Positions 40,601 to 50,924 of a stretch of DNA of 64,000 nucleotides are shown here, in pieces (the stretch's first letter is position 1; each line of letters begins with the position of its first letter). The notes under the pieces are model-generated. The model saw nothing but the letters and a program-made list of their open reading frames with translations. It was not told the DNA's origin and did no database searches. Location: positions 4,962,501-5,026,500 of the forward strand of contig JAGTTD010000001.1 of NCBI GenBank assembly GCA_018398585.1, written 5' to 3'. The translations under genes were made by a program, and so were the position numbers. This DNA comes from Simmondsia chinensis (lineage: Eukaryota > Streptophyta > Magnoliopsida > Caryophyllales > Simmondsiaceae).

Positions 40601-43600
40601 AGGTAAAACCTATTACCGGTGGGTATATTTTTGAGACGGGTATCGGGTAGACGCAAGTACATGTGGTAATACCCTTCATGGGGCCTGGGCACGGGTATAA
40701 TTGTTTGCACGCCTGCTTTGCACTACCTACCTCATATCTGCCTGTACCCGCCACGCCCATGTAAAAGTGCAATATTTACTTGTTTTCCACTTTTAACTTT
40801 TATATTTTTGTAATGCCGTTGGTCTTTATATTTAACAATTTTGAAAAACCTAAAAACTCACTATTCTCTTCTAGTGGGGCAGCTGATGTGGACCCATTGG
40901 ATATCTGTGGTAGCAAAGCAGGTATGGTTCAAGTAATGGACACATGTTGGGTATTCACATGTAATAGAGCCGTTACAAGATTGGGATTCTACTGGGGCGC
41001 ATATAGATATCCATTTAGTTCCTATATCTGGTAATGGGGCAGATGACAGGTATGGGTACAACTTGCCTCACCCAATGCCATCCCTAAACCTTCACAAGAT
41101 GCATCCAATTTTTTCATTAATTTCTTTTCAGTCTCGTGTTTGTAGTGATCAATAAGGTTACTCCATCGTAACTTGAAGGTCACGGGTTCAAATGTCGGAA
41201 ACAATCTCTAAAAATGCAAGGATAAGGCTATGTATATCTAACGGTTGTACATTCAACTTTTATGTGACACTTATGATTTGATTCATCCTTCTTTTTCCCC
41301 CAATTATTGCTGCATTTGCTCTTTTACGATGAAGATGCTTGTGTGAATGAATAATACCCCTTAGGATTTTACATCTCTTATCATATACTTGTAGTTGTTG
41401 CATTCAAGATTTTAAGTCTCTTATCATACTTGTAGTTGTTGCGCCACGAAGCCCTGTTTTTTGTCTTCTTTTTGTTTTCTATTTTTGGTTTTTGAGAAAA
41501 TAAAAATAAGGGTTCTAAAAATGATTTTTATTTATTTTTGGTTTTCTATATTCAGTTCTCGTGTAAATGAGGAAAAAAATTGAAAATAAAAAATTGGAAA
41601 TAAGTAAAAAAAAAAAAAAAATCGTTTTCAAAACCTAGTCTTTGGTTTCTAAAATACCAAAAATTGCAAACAAAAAACAGCACTAAACATGACCAATGTT
41701 GAAATTGAAACCTGCTTCCAATCAAGCGGTAAAGAAGAACACAAGCGTCTTGAACAGGGTTCTCAGTATCAAAGCTGGCCAATATCTTCTCCAAATGTGT
41801 TCATTGCTGTTCTCTCTTTATCCAACTGTTTATATTCATATAATTTGTAACAATTGTGAGCTGCTGGATTTCCTGTGGTGGTTAGGCTACCTCCAACCCC
41901 CTCAAGCATGAGGTCTTGGGTTGAAAGCTTGTCTTCCCCCTCCCCGGGATGTTTGTGGCTCTTTATTAAGGCACTATTACACTTCCTTACCATCAAAAAG
42001 AAGTGGTGTGTAGTTGTTGGGTTATGGTTACGTAATACCTAGGCTAATTTGTATTCTATAACGGTCACTATTTGATTTGATTTCATAGTTCCGAGCCTCG
42101 ATACTTTGGTTGCAGATGTGGGAGGTTCCCACCAGTAGTACGGACGGCAGTCCCAGTAGATGGAAGATTTGAGCATATAATCCTTTCTTGCAATGCTACT
42201 AAGGACCATGCCATCCTTTGGATAGAGAGAGAATCACAAATTGCTCTCCATGTAAGTCCTCTATTTATAAATATCTTAATTATGTAAGTACAATGCATAT
42301 GCATTTCAGAGCGGTACAATTTCACCGTGGCCAATAGCATATTGATTATCTGAAAATATGTTAATGGGATGGCCATATGTAATATAATGACCTTTATTTG
42401 ATTCCAGTATGTTGTATCATGAGTTGACTATCTGTTACGCTCTAATGAAAGGAACTCGTCCTTGATGCAACTTAATCGTATACCTTTGCTTGCTGCTCTC
42501 TCCCCTTTTGGACATGGTTAGCGCCTATGAGCCCAACGAGAGCCGATCAAAACCCCAAGCAACTGAAACAGTTGCTTGAGGCCCCAATTTGTTAAAAAAT
42601 TTTATTAAAATTAGTTATATTATCAATTTGCTTTTTAGGGTTGGGGGGTTCTTCGGAAACAACTTCCCTACATGGTGCTACCATGTAGGGGGTAAGACTG
42701 CGTACATCTTACCCTCCCTAGACCCTACCTTGGCGGGATCCCCGGCACTAGGTTTATTGTTGTTGTTGTGATCAATTTGCTTCTACCATATATGATGAAG
42801 CAAATTTGGAGAAATAATGATCTGTATGTGATGCATTATAAGTGCATATGTGCGTTAGAGGAAAGGAAAAAAATATATATATTAGGGTGACGTTCTTATG
42901 AGAGGGTGAGAGCGTGAGAGAGGCGAATCCTGGCCCTCCATTGTAATGGACGGCCAAGATTTATTGAATATTAAAAAAAAAAAAAAAAAAAAGCAATTTA
43001 CGACCCGTACTCCTTCATGAGGCAGAAAAAAAGAAGGGGTAAGGGAAGGAAATTTTTTTTTTTTTTTGTTTAATATCCAACAAATCTTGGCCTTCCATTA
43101 TAATGGAAGGCAAGAATTCGGCCGTCTCACACTCTTACCTTCTCATAAGAGCACCACCCTATATGCATAAGACCCACAAAGCTACACTCTTAGCATAAAG
43201 TTGATCATTCAGTGTGCACTTAAGCTAGCTTGGACACCTCGGTTACCGAAGAAGGACCCACCTATCAAACCTGGTTTAGATTCCTAAAATCTCAAGATCA
43301 GCCTTACTTAAAGAGGCATCCACTAGTCTCCCGTTGCCCTCGTTTTTTACTCAATAGATGCCGCCTTCTCTTTCTTTCAAGATGCTCAACAAAAGAAGCC
43401 TTATTGGAGTTCTCATTATTGCCTCGAGTGAAATCTCAACAAACCTTAGGCCAATCCATGGAATTGGAATATATGAGGTCTACATATAAGTTTAAGCGGG
43501 GTTTCATCGTATAATCAGTTGGCATTAGGTGGAATAGCTCACTTGGCTTATATGTTGATCTATTTTGTCGTGAACTATACTCACTTGTGAAATTCTCAAC

Positions 43601-44316
43601 ACTCCCCTCCACATGCGAGTTTATTTGACATTTAGATGCACCCTCGGACCCTTAATTTTACCATGAGAAACGGCAAGCTTCTCTTTGTATACGCCTAACC
43701 CTTAATTTTACTGTGGGAAACGGCACGCTTGTCTTTGTATATGCCTAACCGTGGTGACTGGTGACAAGAGGGTGGACTAGTTGGAGAATTTCAAACCTGC
43801 TCTCATACCATGTGAAATTTCAATGTCCACATATAAGTTCAAGTGGGGGCTCCATCCTAAAACCAATTCATTAGGAGCAGCAGCTCACGAGTTTTATATG
43901 CAATCTCTTTTCCTTCACAATTCCAATATATATTACGTCACTTTAATTATACTCACATGTGAAGTTTTCAAAAACCTTAACTGTAGTTGATGCTGGAGAG
44001 AGATGGCACCATGGAGATCCCCCAAAAGCAAAGAATGGCACGACACGAGACACTTGCCAGAGAACACAGTCAGGAACACAGAGAAGCCTTAAAGAGAGCC
44101 GCTGAGCTCGATGTTCCTCACAGTTATGTGCCTTCCCCATACGGGACGTTCAACGACATGGAAGCGGGAGAGAGATTGAACACATCATATGGGGAAGCGT
44201 CATTCTCGTCATCCAAGAGAAGAAATGAAAGCTGGGGTGACCTTATTGGGCGCCTCTTTGACACTGATGAATCTGGCCACATGATACTCAAAAGATCTCC
44301 TGACTCCAATATGTAA
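37697..44316 (+). CDS. Class 3 lipase, mono/diacylglycerol lipase-like
   Basis: Alpha/beta-hydrolase of the plant class 3 lipase group that carries a mono/diacylglycerol-lipase N-terminal region. Some relatives are annotated as calmodulin-binding heat-shock proteins. Exons: 37697-38401, 39174-39232, 40336-40464, 42116-42251, 43987-44316; all GT-AG and in phase, 1359 nt, 452 aa. Exon 1 carries the N-terminal hydrophobic stretch (ILECVYCLACARWAWKR), the strand before the oxyanion loop (VMAIRGLNL) and the nucleophile elbow GHSLGAG with Ser178. The probable catalytic Asp is in VVLQDDFLPR (residues 231-240), and a candidate His is in CNATKDHAIIW. The C-terminal exon is a hydrophilic tail (KQRMARHETLAREHSQEH, then VPSPYGTFNDME) typical of these plant homologues. 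No disabling mutation seen. The substrate is not predictable from sequence. Introns carry two T-rich MITEs, an hAT MITE, a SINE and a palindromic MITE. Confidence 0.9.
38433..38636. mobile_element. MITE of the 'TTTTGGTTTTT' family, copy 2
   Basis: Ends TAGGGCCTGATTAGTATTG and, inverted, CTAAGGGCCTTTGCAGTTTT. T-rich and A-rich mirrored arms (AACTTTTGGTTTTTTGTTTT facing AAAACTATAGAAAATC). In intron 1 of the lipase gene. Confidence 0.5.
40583..41086. mobile_element. hAT-type MITE, relative of 31674-32211
   Basis: Ends TAGGAATGACAATGAGGTAG and, inverted, TAGGGATGGCATTGGGTGAG. Sub-terminal GGGTATCGGGTAG and TACCCGCCACGCCCATG. About 504 bp. The flanking 8-mers agree only partly, so this copy is older than the one in the eL21 pseudogene. 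In intron 3 of the lipase gene. Confidence 0.65.
41452..41690. mobile_element. MITE of the 'TTTTGGTTTTT' family, copy 3
   Basis: AAGCCCTGTTTTTTGTCTTC ... TTTTTGGTTTTTGAGAAAAT at the left and ACCAAAAATTGCAAAC ... ACAGCACT at the right, with mirrored arms and an internal A16 run. In intron 3 of the lipase gene. Confidence 0.5.
42636..42770 (+). mobile_element. 5'-truncated SINE with target-site duplication
   Basis: The body starts TAGGGTTGGGGGGTTCTTCG and continues with GGGGGTAAGACTGCGTACATC, TACCCTCCCTAGACCC, GGCACTAGG and (TTG)4. It is flanked by ATCAATTTGCTTTT (42622-42635) and ATCAATTTGCTTCT (42771-42784), one mismatch in 14. In intron 4 of the lipase gene, sense orientation. The 5S head is absent. 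Confidence 0.85.
42882..43160. mobile_element. MITE with about 95-bp inverted arms and a 20-bp perfect palindrome
   Basis: The left arm TTAGGGTGACGTTCTTATGA and the inverted right arm AGGGTGGTGCTCTTATGAG are similar through about 95 bp, including GGCCAAGATTT. The right arm contains the perfect palindrome CCTTCCATTATAATGGAAGG (43091-43110). Possible 9-bp flanks ATATATATA and ATATGCATA (7/9) hint at a Mutator type, but AT-richness makes this weak. In intron 4 of the lipase gene. Confidence 0.65.
43473..43620 (+). repeat. Dispersed 'GCATTAGG' repeat, copy d
   Basis: AGGTCTACATATAAGTTTAAG, CAGTTGGCATTAGGTGGAAT, GCTTATATGTTGATC, ACTCACTTGTGAAATTCTC. The most complete copy in this window, in the last intron of the lipase gene. 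Confidence 0.65.
43812..43985 (+). repeat. Dispersed 'GCATTAGG' repeat, copy e
   Basis: CCACATATAAGTTCAAGTGG, CTAAAACCAATTCATTAGG, CACAATTCCAATATA and ACTCACATGTGAAGTTTTC. It runs up to the acceptor CTTAACTGTAG of the last lipase exon (43986/43987). Confidence 0.65.
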
Positions 44317-44664
44317 GTTTGTTACATATGCTTGTTTTCCATTCTTTCATTCTTCTATACTGTCGAACACACTTTAGTATTTCAAGACACGGTGAATTAA
44401 TTTTTTAATCCATAAACCTCGTGTTTGAAACTTTTTGTCCATTAGGTGGGATACCCTTTCAGTATGTCACCCTTCTGCCGTGCTGAAATCCATTCAAGGA
44501 ATTATCGGTGGTTAGACTAAAATACTATCTCATCGTAACCAAGAGAGTCACATACTAAAGAATACGAAGATAAAGTTCGCAGATTAAAAAATGATTGTGT
44601 CAAGTCTCGTGTATTAAAATGTGGTTTGCTTTGTATAAAATTCAAATACACAATTGAGTGGGTG
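44317..44664. other. Lipase 3' flank
   Basis: Presumed 3' UTR and flank of the lipase gene. Nothing else recognised before the SINE duplication. Confidence 0.4.
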
Positions 44665-44683
44665 TTGTTTTTTTTGTTGTCTG

Positions 44684-44866
44684 CCCATTAGGGCGTTGGC
44701 ATAGTGGTTTGCAACACCGGCACCCATTCAGGAGGTCCCGGGTTCAATTCCCACTTGCCTTGAAAGTGGTCCTCTTAATTGAGGAGTTTGTGGGGTTTAC
44801 TCCCCCCACCCCCCCCCCCCCCCCCCCCCCCCCCCCGCGTCCTTACAGTGCTAAAAAAAAAAAAAT
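44684..44866 (+). mobile_element. tRNA-derived SINE with 28-base C tract
   Basis: Box A TGGCATAGTGG (44697-44707) and box B GGTTCAATTCC (44741-44751) have correct spacing for a polymerase III promoter. A body follows, then a C28 run (44809-44836), GCGTCCTTACAGTGCT and an A13 tail. It is flanked by TTGTTTTTTTTGTTGTCTG (44665-44683) and the same minus one T (44867-44884). This is a second SINE family, unrelated in its head to the 5S-headed one. Confidence 0.85.
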
Positions 44867-45039
44867 TTGTTTTTTTGTTGTCTGGTAGTCTTTTTTATTG
44901 GTATATCTATCTATACATTATTGCAAAAGCCCCTTCTTTCAAAAGCCGTCATTCCATTAATCAAACAATTCTAAAGCAAAGCCCCTTATCCCCCAAAATT
45001 CATCATTTCAGTAATCAAGCACCCCAAAACTCATCATTT

Positions 45040-46100
45040 CAAGTAATTATTTATTAAAAGAAACTATTTATTAAAAACTATTTACCTCTCCTAATAAAAT
45101 ACAACTATTCAAGTCTCCTAATAATTCTTCTTTGATTCTAAAAATATTAAAAAGCAATTATTTATTAGAACGACCTCTCCTAATACTTCTTCTTTAATTC
45201 TAAAAAATATTAAAAAGAAATTATTTATTAGAATATGAATAAAATATTTTTTGCCAAAAATGAAAATTTTTAAAATGTACAAAAAACTTAAATACAAGAT
45301 TCAAAAAATAATATGCTAAGATATCATTTTCAAAAAAAAAAATATTTCTTCACTAATATATTGCAATTGAATACGAGAGAAATTATTTATTAGAATATGA
45401 ATAAAATATTTTTTGCCAAAAAAGAAAATTTTTACAATAACAACAATAGTTCCAGTGCCACAAGAGTTCCTGCTTGCGCAAGGTTTAGGAGGGGTAGGAT
45501 GTACATAGTCTTACCCCTATTAGGGTGTTCCTCTGACGAGAGACTGTTTTCGAGGAAAAAAATTTTTAAAAATAAAAAAACTTAAATACGAGATTCAAAA
45601 AGTATTATACTAAGATATCGTTTGCAAAAAAAATAATGTTCCTTCACTAATATGTTGCAATTGAATACAAGATTCAAAAATTATTTATTAAAAAGAAACT
45701 ATTTATTAGAGATATTTTCCATTCTTAATAAAAGATAAATATTCACCTTTTCTACTAATTCTTCTTTAATTCTAAAATATATTTAAAAAAATTATTTATT
45801 AAAACAACCTCTCCTAATAATTTTTCTTTAATTTTAAAAAATATTAAAAAGAAATTATTTATTAGATTATGAATAAAATATATTTTGCCAAAAAAGAAAA
45901 TTTTTAAAATAAGAAAACTTAAATACAAGATTCAAAACAATATTATGCTAAGATATAGTTTTCAAAAAAATTAATGTTCCTTCACTAATATATTGCAACT
46001 AAATACAAGATTCAAAAAATATTACGGCAGGATATCATTTTTAAAAAAACAATGTTCCTTCACTAATATATTGCAACCGAATTAAAAGCTTATCTTTGCA
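45040..46100. repeat. AT-rich long-unit tandem array
   Basis: Repeated blocks in the same order: AATTATTTATTAGAATATGAA, TATTTTTTGCCAAAAA, AAATACAAGATTCAAAA, CTAAGATATC and TTCCTTCACTAATATATTGC. They start near 45210, 45376, 45600, 45838 and 45980. Unit length varies (about 160-300 bp) because of internal deletions and one SINE insertion. No ORF. Confidence 0.7.
45435..45555 (-). mobile_element. 5'-truncated SINE inserted in the AT-rich array
   Basis: Minus-strand copy: AACAACAATAGTTCCAGTGC, CAAGAGTTCCTGCTTGCGC, GTACATAGTCTTACCCC and GAGAGACTGTTTTCGAGG. The flanks GAAAATTTTTAC and GAAAAAAATTTTTAA come from the array and are consistent with a duplication in AT-rich DNA. Confidence 0.75.
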
Positions 46101-47374
46101 ACATTATTATAATTACTTAACACAATACAATATGAATTTGCCAATAAAAGAATTATAAATAATATTTTCAATCAATTTCATATTTTAAAATGACAAAAAA
46201 AATTTCATAGAGTAAGAGGAAAAAAAATACCAGTGAATACATATTTTAATTACAATAAAAAGGACTACTAACAAAGGGCTAAAAAATTCACATGATTTTG
46301 GAATCAGGTATGTTTTAATATAAAGAAGAAACACATAACTATTAATAGCAACATATTTTTGTTGTAGGGAAACAAAACAAATTATCGAGGCGGGACTATG
46401 AAGGAAAATACAACGTCAAGCTTATTAGCTAATAATTTTGTAATCAATGACCTCTTCAACACTCACCTCTCTCTATAGAGTCATCATCCCCGACTCTTGG
46501 TTTTGTGATACGGAATCCTAAAGCCAAAAAAATTGGAGAGCCAACTATTACCTTGATATCGAAGGTATGTGGGAAGAAGAATGTCACCACACAACCAACC
46601 AACGCCAACATGAACATCCATCCATTAGAGAAACATTAGCAAACAAGATAAACACACACCAATAACCTACAAGGTGATTGACCCAATGCACGTCAGGTTA
46701 AAAGATTTTATGATTAATCAAAGATCCTATTCAACGTGGCGACAAAAGCCATCATAACTGCAGCAAGAATGAGGACTAATGAAAACACTATTTTTAAACC
46801 GTTACTTTTATCTTTAATTAGATACAATTCATGTATACGACTTTTTTAGCCATAATAAATCAAAGCATCAGTATGGACTTGATGCGATGCCGCATATAAC
46901 TAAAAATACAACAATCCATGCGGAGCATGGGAAAAACCTAGTAAACTATTATGGCAGCAATATTCATGTAATGTGGGAAGTTGCACTCTGGTGTTCAAAT
47001 TTGAGCTAATAAGCCTTGATGAGTTTTGTTCAAGTCAAGCTCTTGAACTGAACTTTAACCGCGGTTTAGTAAGATGTTAGTATACTCGATACTCAACTTG
47101 ACTTAGTCTATTAGCTTAATTGTGCTGAGTAGAGTTCATAATCGAGATGAGTTTGCTATCGAGTCGAGCCAGCTAATAATTCGAGCTTGCAATTGAACTG
47201 AGCTATTTGAACTATTATTGAGCCATTGTTGAGTTATTTTAAGCTAATATCTATCCAATAATGGGCTTTTAATGAATCTTTAGTGAGCCCTTATTAGACA
47301 TGTTAAAATTGAAAGAAGAAATATAGAATAAACAACCTGCATATTAGTTGTTAGTCTATCATACATAGTGAAAA
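46101..47374. other. Intergenic stretch with decayed 'GAGCTCG' repeat
   Basis: No gene. The segment at 46980-47290 (TCAAGCTCTTGAACTGAAC, CTCGATACTCAACTTGACTT, CGAGTCGAGCCAGCTAAT) is a relative of 15290-15540, probably a dead DNA transposon. Confidence 0.4.
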
Positions 47375-47390
47375 TGAAAAGATAAAATAC

Positions 47391-47619
47391 GACAACAACA
47401 ACAACAGACCCAGTGCCTCAAGGGCTCCCGTCTAAGCGGGGTCTGGGGTTCAGGGTGTAATCCTGCCGATAGGTTGTTTCCAAGGACCCCCAACCTTATA
47501 GGGTTGGCAACACGAGGACTTCCCAAGAGGTCACCCATTCTAGTACTACTCTTGTCCAAGCATGCTTAACTTCAAAATTCTAATGGGATCCGGTGTATTA
47601 GTACCTGATAAATGAACCC
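47391..47619 (-). mobile_element. 5S-rRNA-headed SINE, full-length copy 2
   Basis: Read on the minus strand: AGGGTTCATTTATCAGG, then a 5S-like head (CGGATCCCATTAG ... GGGTGACCTCTTGGGAAG), the body GGTTGGGGGTCCTTGGAAAC, CCAGACCCCGC, GGCACTGGGTC and (TTG)5. The 16-bp duplication TGAAAAGATAAAATAC at 47375-47390 and 47620-47635 is perfect. 229 bp. Confidence 0.9.
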
Positions 47620-47859
47620 TGAAAAGATAAAATACAAGATGGATAAAGTAGTGCCTAAGAATGAATATGATTCTCTTATCTTAGGAGAGTTTTATTTGAT
47701 AATATGCCCTCTTAATATGTATTGGTGGAGATCATGAACAAGTTGTCACGGAGATAAGTTAACCGAGTAGGTGAGAGACCCTTTTATAGATATTAGCAAA
47801 ACTATTCCTCGATTGGGATGCAGTACTTGAATGTCAACTTGAATATGTTTTTTTTTTCC

Positions 47860-48660
47860 CCCCCCTGAACATAGTGAAAATCGAGTGTCAATGTGCTTGC
47901 TATGGCTGTGAGTGATAGGATTCATCGAGGGTTGCGCCAGTAGAAATGTTATCATAGTGAAGGTCTTTGGGGCGGTGAAGCTGCCCACCGTCTAAGGCTT
48001 GATATTCTGACTTCGATGTGGATTTTGAACTCGTAGGCTACTTCTTAGCCCTTTAAGAGATAAGGAGTGGTCCCAAAAAAACCGCACAACTAGAAATGGA
48101 GGGTATACTGTCAAGACAATTTCGTAATTTGCATCAGCATATAAGGAACATACCCAGTGCTTCCAGGGCTCCCGCCTACGCAGGGTCTGGGGGGGCAGAT
48201 GTACGCAGCCTTCCCCCTTCAGGGTGTTAACCTGAAGAGATGCTGTTTCCCAGTGCCCCCAACCTGAGGGTGAGGACTTTCCAGGAGGTCACCCATCCTG
48301 GTACTACTTTCGCCCAAGCATGCTTAATTTCGGAGTTCTAATGGGATCCGGTGACGGCGTGTTAGTGCCCTCTTTGGTAATTTGCATCAGCATAGATCGT
48401 GATCTAAATATTGCGACTTGGCAGATATAAGAGACCATAGTCACTTATGTCTTTCAATAAACGAATTATCCACTTGACCACCTGCCAATATGGTCCCTTA
48501 GGGTTTTTTTTGAGCACTAGGTCCCCTAGGTTAATGCATGAGCTAACTCATGAAAGTTAACAAATGAAATATCTAATTGAGTGAAGGTGACGTAATATAA
48601 CATACCCATCATACTCTGATAAAGGGTTAGATTAGCCAGTAACTATCTATTTCGGTGTGA
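47860..48660 (-). pseudogene. Ty1/copia RNase H relic, split by a SINE
   Basis: On the minus strand, fragments in several frames follow the copia RNase H order: a TSPSLN segment, then CAVFLGPLLIS (the FLG-x-LISW position), then NPITHSHSKHIDTRF, matching the copia 'NP..H.RTKHI' signature. Stops and frameshifts are frequent, and no LTR is seen nearby. The SINE at 48142-48376 interrupts it. Confidence 0.6.
48142..48376 (-). mobile_element. 5S-rRNA-headed SINE, full-length copy 3
   Basis: Perfect 18-bp duplication GTAATTTGCATCAGCATA at 48124-48141 and 48377-48394. The minus strand reads AAAGAGGGCACTAACACG, a 5S head (CACCGGATCCCATTAGAACT ... GATGGGTGACCTCCTGG), the body TTGGGGGCACTGGGAAACAG, GGGGGAAGGCTGCGTACATC, CCCAGACCCTGCGTAGG and GGAAGCACTGGGT. 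The TTG tail is nearly gone. 235 bp. Confidence 0.9.
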
Positions 48661-48681
48661 TCAATTGGTTCCCGATTTTTT

Positions 48682-48683
<2 letters not shown>

Positions 48684-48717
<34 letters not shown>
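48684..48717. repeat. 34-base G homopolymer
   Basis: T8 followed by G34 in one stretch. Runs this long are rare in plant DNA. See the separate finding on C/G tracts. Confidence 0.85.
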
Positions 48718-48719
<2 letters not shown>

Positions 48720-49660
48720 GATGAGTCGATGGCATATTTATGGTCAAGTAGAAGTAATAATGTGGATGCATGGTGTGCCTGGATCCGGTGAAAGTAATGA
48801 ATATCACCAAGAATTTTCATAGGAGAAAGGATGGCTAAGAGGGTTGTAATTAGGCCGTTGGCTATGATGGATCGATATAAGAGAAGAAACGTAATTCGTA
48901 ACGTATGCAATATTAAACAAATAACGAGGGGTTAACGTCTAAGCATTGAAAACCATATTATAACAAGGCAATGTTAAAGCGTTAAAATCAAGCTTGGAAT
49001 GCTTGTTTTAGGCTATGACTAGCCTTGCTTAGGCGGCACAAGACTTACGAGGTGGGATGAATAAATCCAGGAGGTTGCCACATGTAACCTTTATCTGAAC
49101 TTTATTTTGTTCGAAAATTTTGATCATGAAACATACATTATAAGAGCAACCCCATCTTCTGTACCAAAAATGGCCACGTTGACCATTTTAGCACTTGGGT
49201 TATGGTAAAGTCATTACACAGGGATAAGCAAAGATGCCTCGAACTTGGGACCACGGGGATGGCCTAAAGCATTCCCAACTACCATCCCATTATTGGACCA
49301 TCCCATACGCCAATTTTTGATACACGTGGACACAACGTTGTAAAATGACACCACATCTATGATTATGATTGCTCTAATGTAAGAAACTTTTTAGGTAAAT
49401 TATATATTAGTACATTAAAACTTGGTGTATTAACTTTTTAGTTAACTAAAGTAAAATAATATTTTAATTCAAAAGTCACATACACTTAATAATAAGTTCA
49501 ACAACGACGTAAAAAGATGTAGAACTTGCTGTCATTTGTTGGTAAACCTAACATTCTCTTACTACTCCCATCATTCTACACATTAACCGCAATGTTGTAA
49601 CATTAATACTGAAAAAGAGTTAGATAAAGGATTTATCTTGCATTATACACCATTATTTTG
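48718..49660. other. Intergenic stretch, nothing recognised
   Basis: No ORF, RNA gene or paired terminal repeat identified. Confidence 0.4.
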
Positions 49661-49680
49661 ATCGTTTTATTATATACATA

Positions 49681-49940
49681 CAACAACAGCAGCAGCAATA
49701 GACCCAGTGCCTTAAGGGCCCCCGCATAAGCGGGGTTTGGGAGGGGTGGATGTGCGCAGCCTTACCCCTTTAGGGTGTAACCCTAGCGAGAGGCTGTTTT
49801 CGAGGACCCCCAACCTTAGAGGGTAGGAAATACGAAAACTCCCCAGGAGGTCACCTATCCTGATACTACTCTCGCCGAAGCACGCTTAACTTTAGAGTTC
49901 TAATGGGATCCGGTGTCTTAGTGCCTGATAAATGAACCCT
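49681..49940 (-). mobile_element. 5S-rRNA-headed SINE, full-length copy 4
   Basis: The minus strand reads AGGGTTCATTTATCAGGC, a 5S head (CACCGGATCCCATTAGAACT ... AGGATAGGTGACCTCCTGG), the body GGTTGGGGGTCCTCGAAAAC, GGGGTAAGGCTGCGCACATC, CCCAAACCCCGC, GGCACTGGGTCT and (TTG/CTG)n. The most complete body in the window. It is flanked by TA-rich DNA, so the duplication cannot be fixed. 260 bp. Confidence 0.87.
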
Positions 49941-50178
49941 CTATATATATATATATATAACTTTAAATTAAAATATTATTTCTGTAGATCAAAAGTAGTA
50001 ATATGAAGTTGAAGAGCATGATACTGTGCATCAGAGGGCACAATAAATGAGGGACAGGGGTAGGGTTGTTTCCCACCAACCAATTTCATTGAGTTACGGA
50101 CGTTCGTACATTTCTCTTCTTAATTGTTACCTCTTCACCACGCTCTCCTTTGACATTGCCTCTTTTGCATTTTTACAA
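49941..50178. other. Short intergenic gap
   Basis: (TA)n run at 49942-49960, then unremarkable sequence. No gene. Confidence 0.4.
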
Positions 50179-50855
50179 TTGGAGCTGCAAATGAGCCGAG
50201 GCAGCTGGCGAGTCTATTTGATTCAATTTGGGTTCGTCTAAGTCAACTTGAAAGGTGGCTCGGCTCATTTATGGGTGACTTGTTTAAATAAATTAGTCAA
50301 ATCAAACTAAGGCCGACTTGTCGTTTATCAGCTCGGATGTCTAGATGCGTCATGTGGCACTTCCTCCACCATTCATTATGCGTTTTTGTTTGAGTATGTA
50401 AATGTCTTTTAGGGTTTAGTCTTTTAAACCTTGGCCCCACTAAAGAAGAGAGAAAAAGAGAGAAGAACATAATAAAGGAAAGGAAGGAGACCGAGCCTAG
50501 TGAGTGGGTTCAAAGCAAGTTTTCCTTTTCTGATAGAGCTCGATTTTTTAGTACTCTTCTTGGTCCTAACAGTGATGATAAATGAGTTTAATAAGCCTGA
50601 TAAATGAGCCTAATGAGCTTGGTAAATGAGCTGAATGAGTCCACATATAAATGAACATGTAAAGCTCAATTCGCCATATAATGAAGCTTAAATAATACCA
50701 ATACTGAGCCGGTCACATTTAGTTCACGAGCCGAACCGAGCACATATAAGTGGCTCAATTAGATAAATGATACCGAGCCTAACCGGTCTCATTTAGTTAA
50801 CAAACTAAGCTGAGCTAGCCATGATTTGGCTCGGCTCGTTTGCAACATTGTATAT
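50179..50855. mobile_element. Probable hAT-like element ('GAGCCGAGC' ends)
   Basis: The left end GCTGCAAATGAGCCGAGGC and the inverted right end GTTGCAAACGAGCCGAGCC suggest terminal inverted repeats. The interior is rich in AAATGAGC and CGGCTCATTTA motifs. The target duplication is unclear. Confidence 0.5.
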
Positions 50856-50924
50856 AATTATATCTAATTTTAATATTTAATGATTTTATAACAAATAATC
50901 AGTTATAAATATAAATATTAAATT

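Noticed and set aside
44684..44760. Functional tRNA gene
   Set aside because: Box A and B are present, but the cloverleaf stems do not pair and the unit runs into a SINE body with a poly-A tail.
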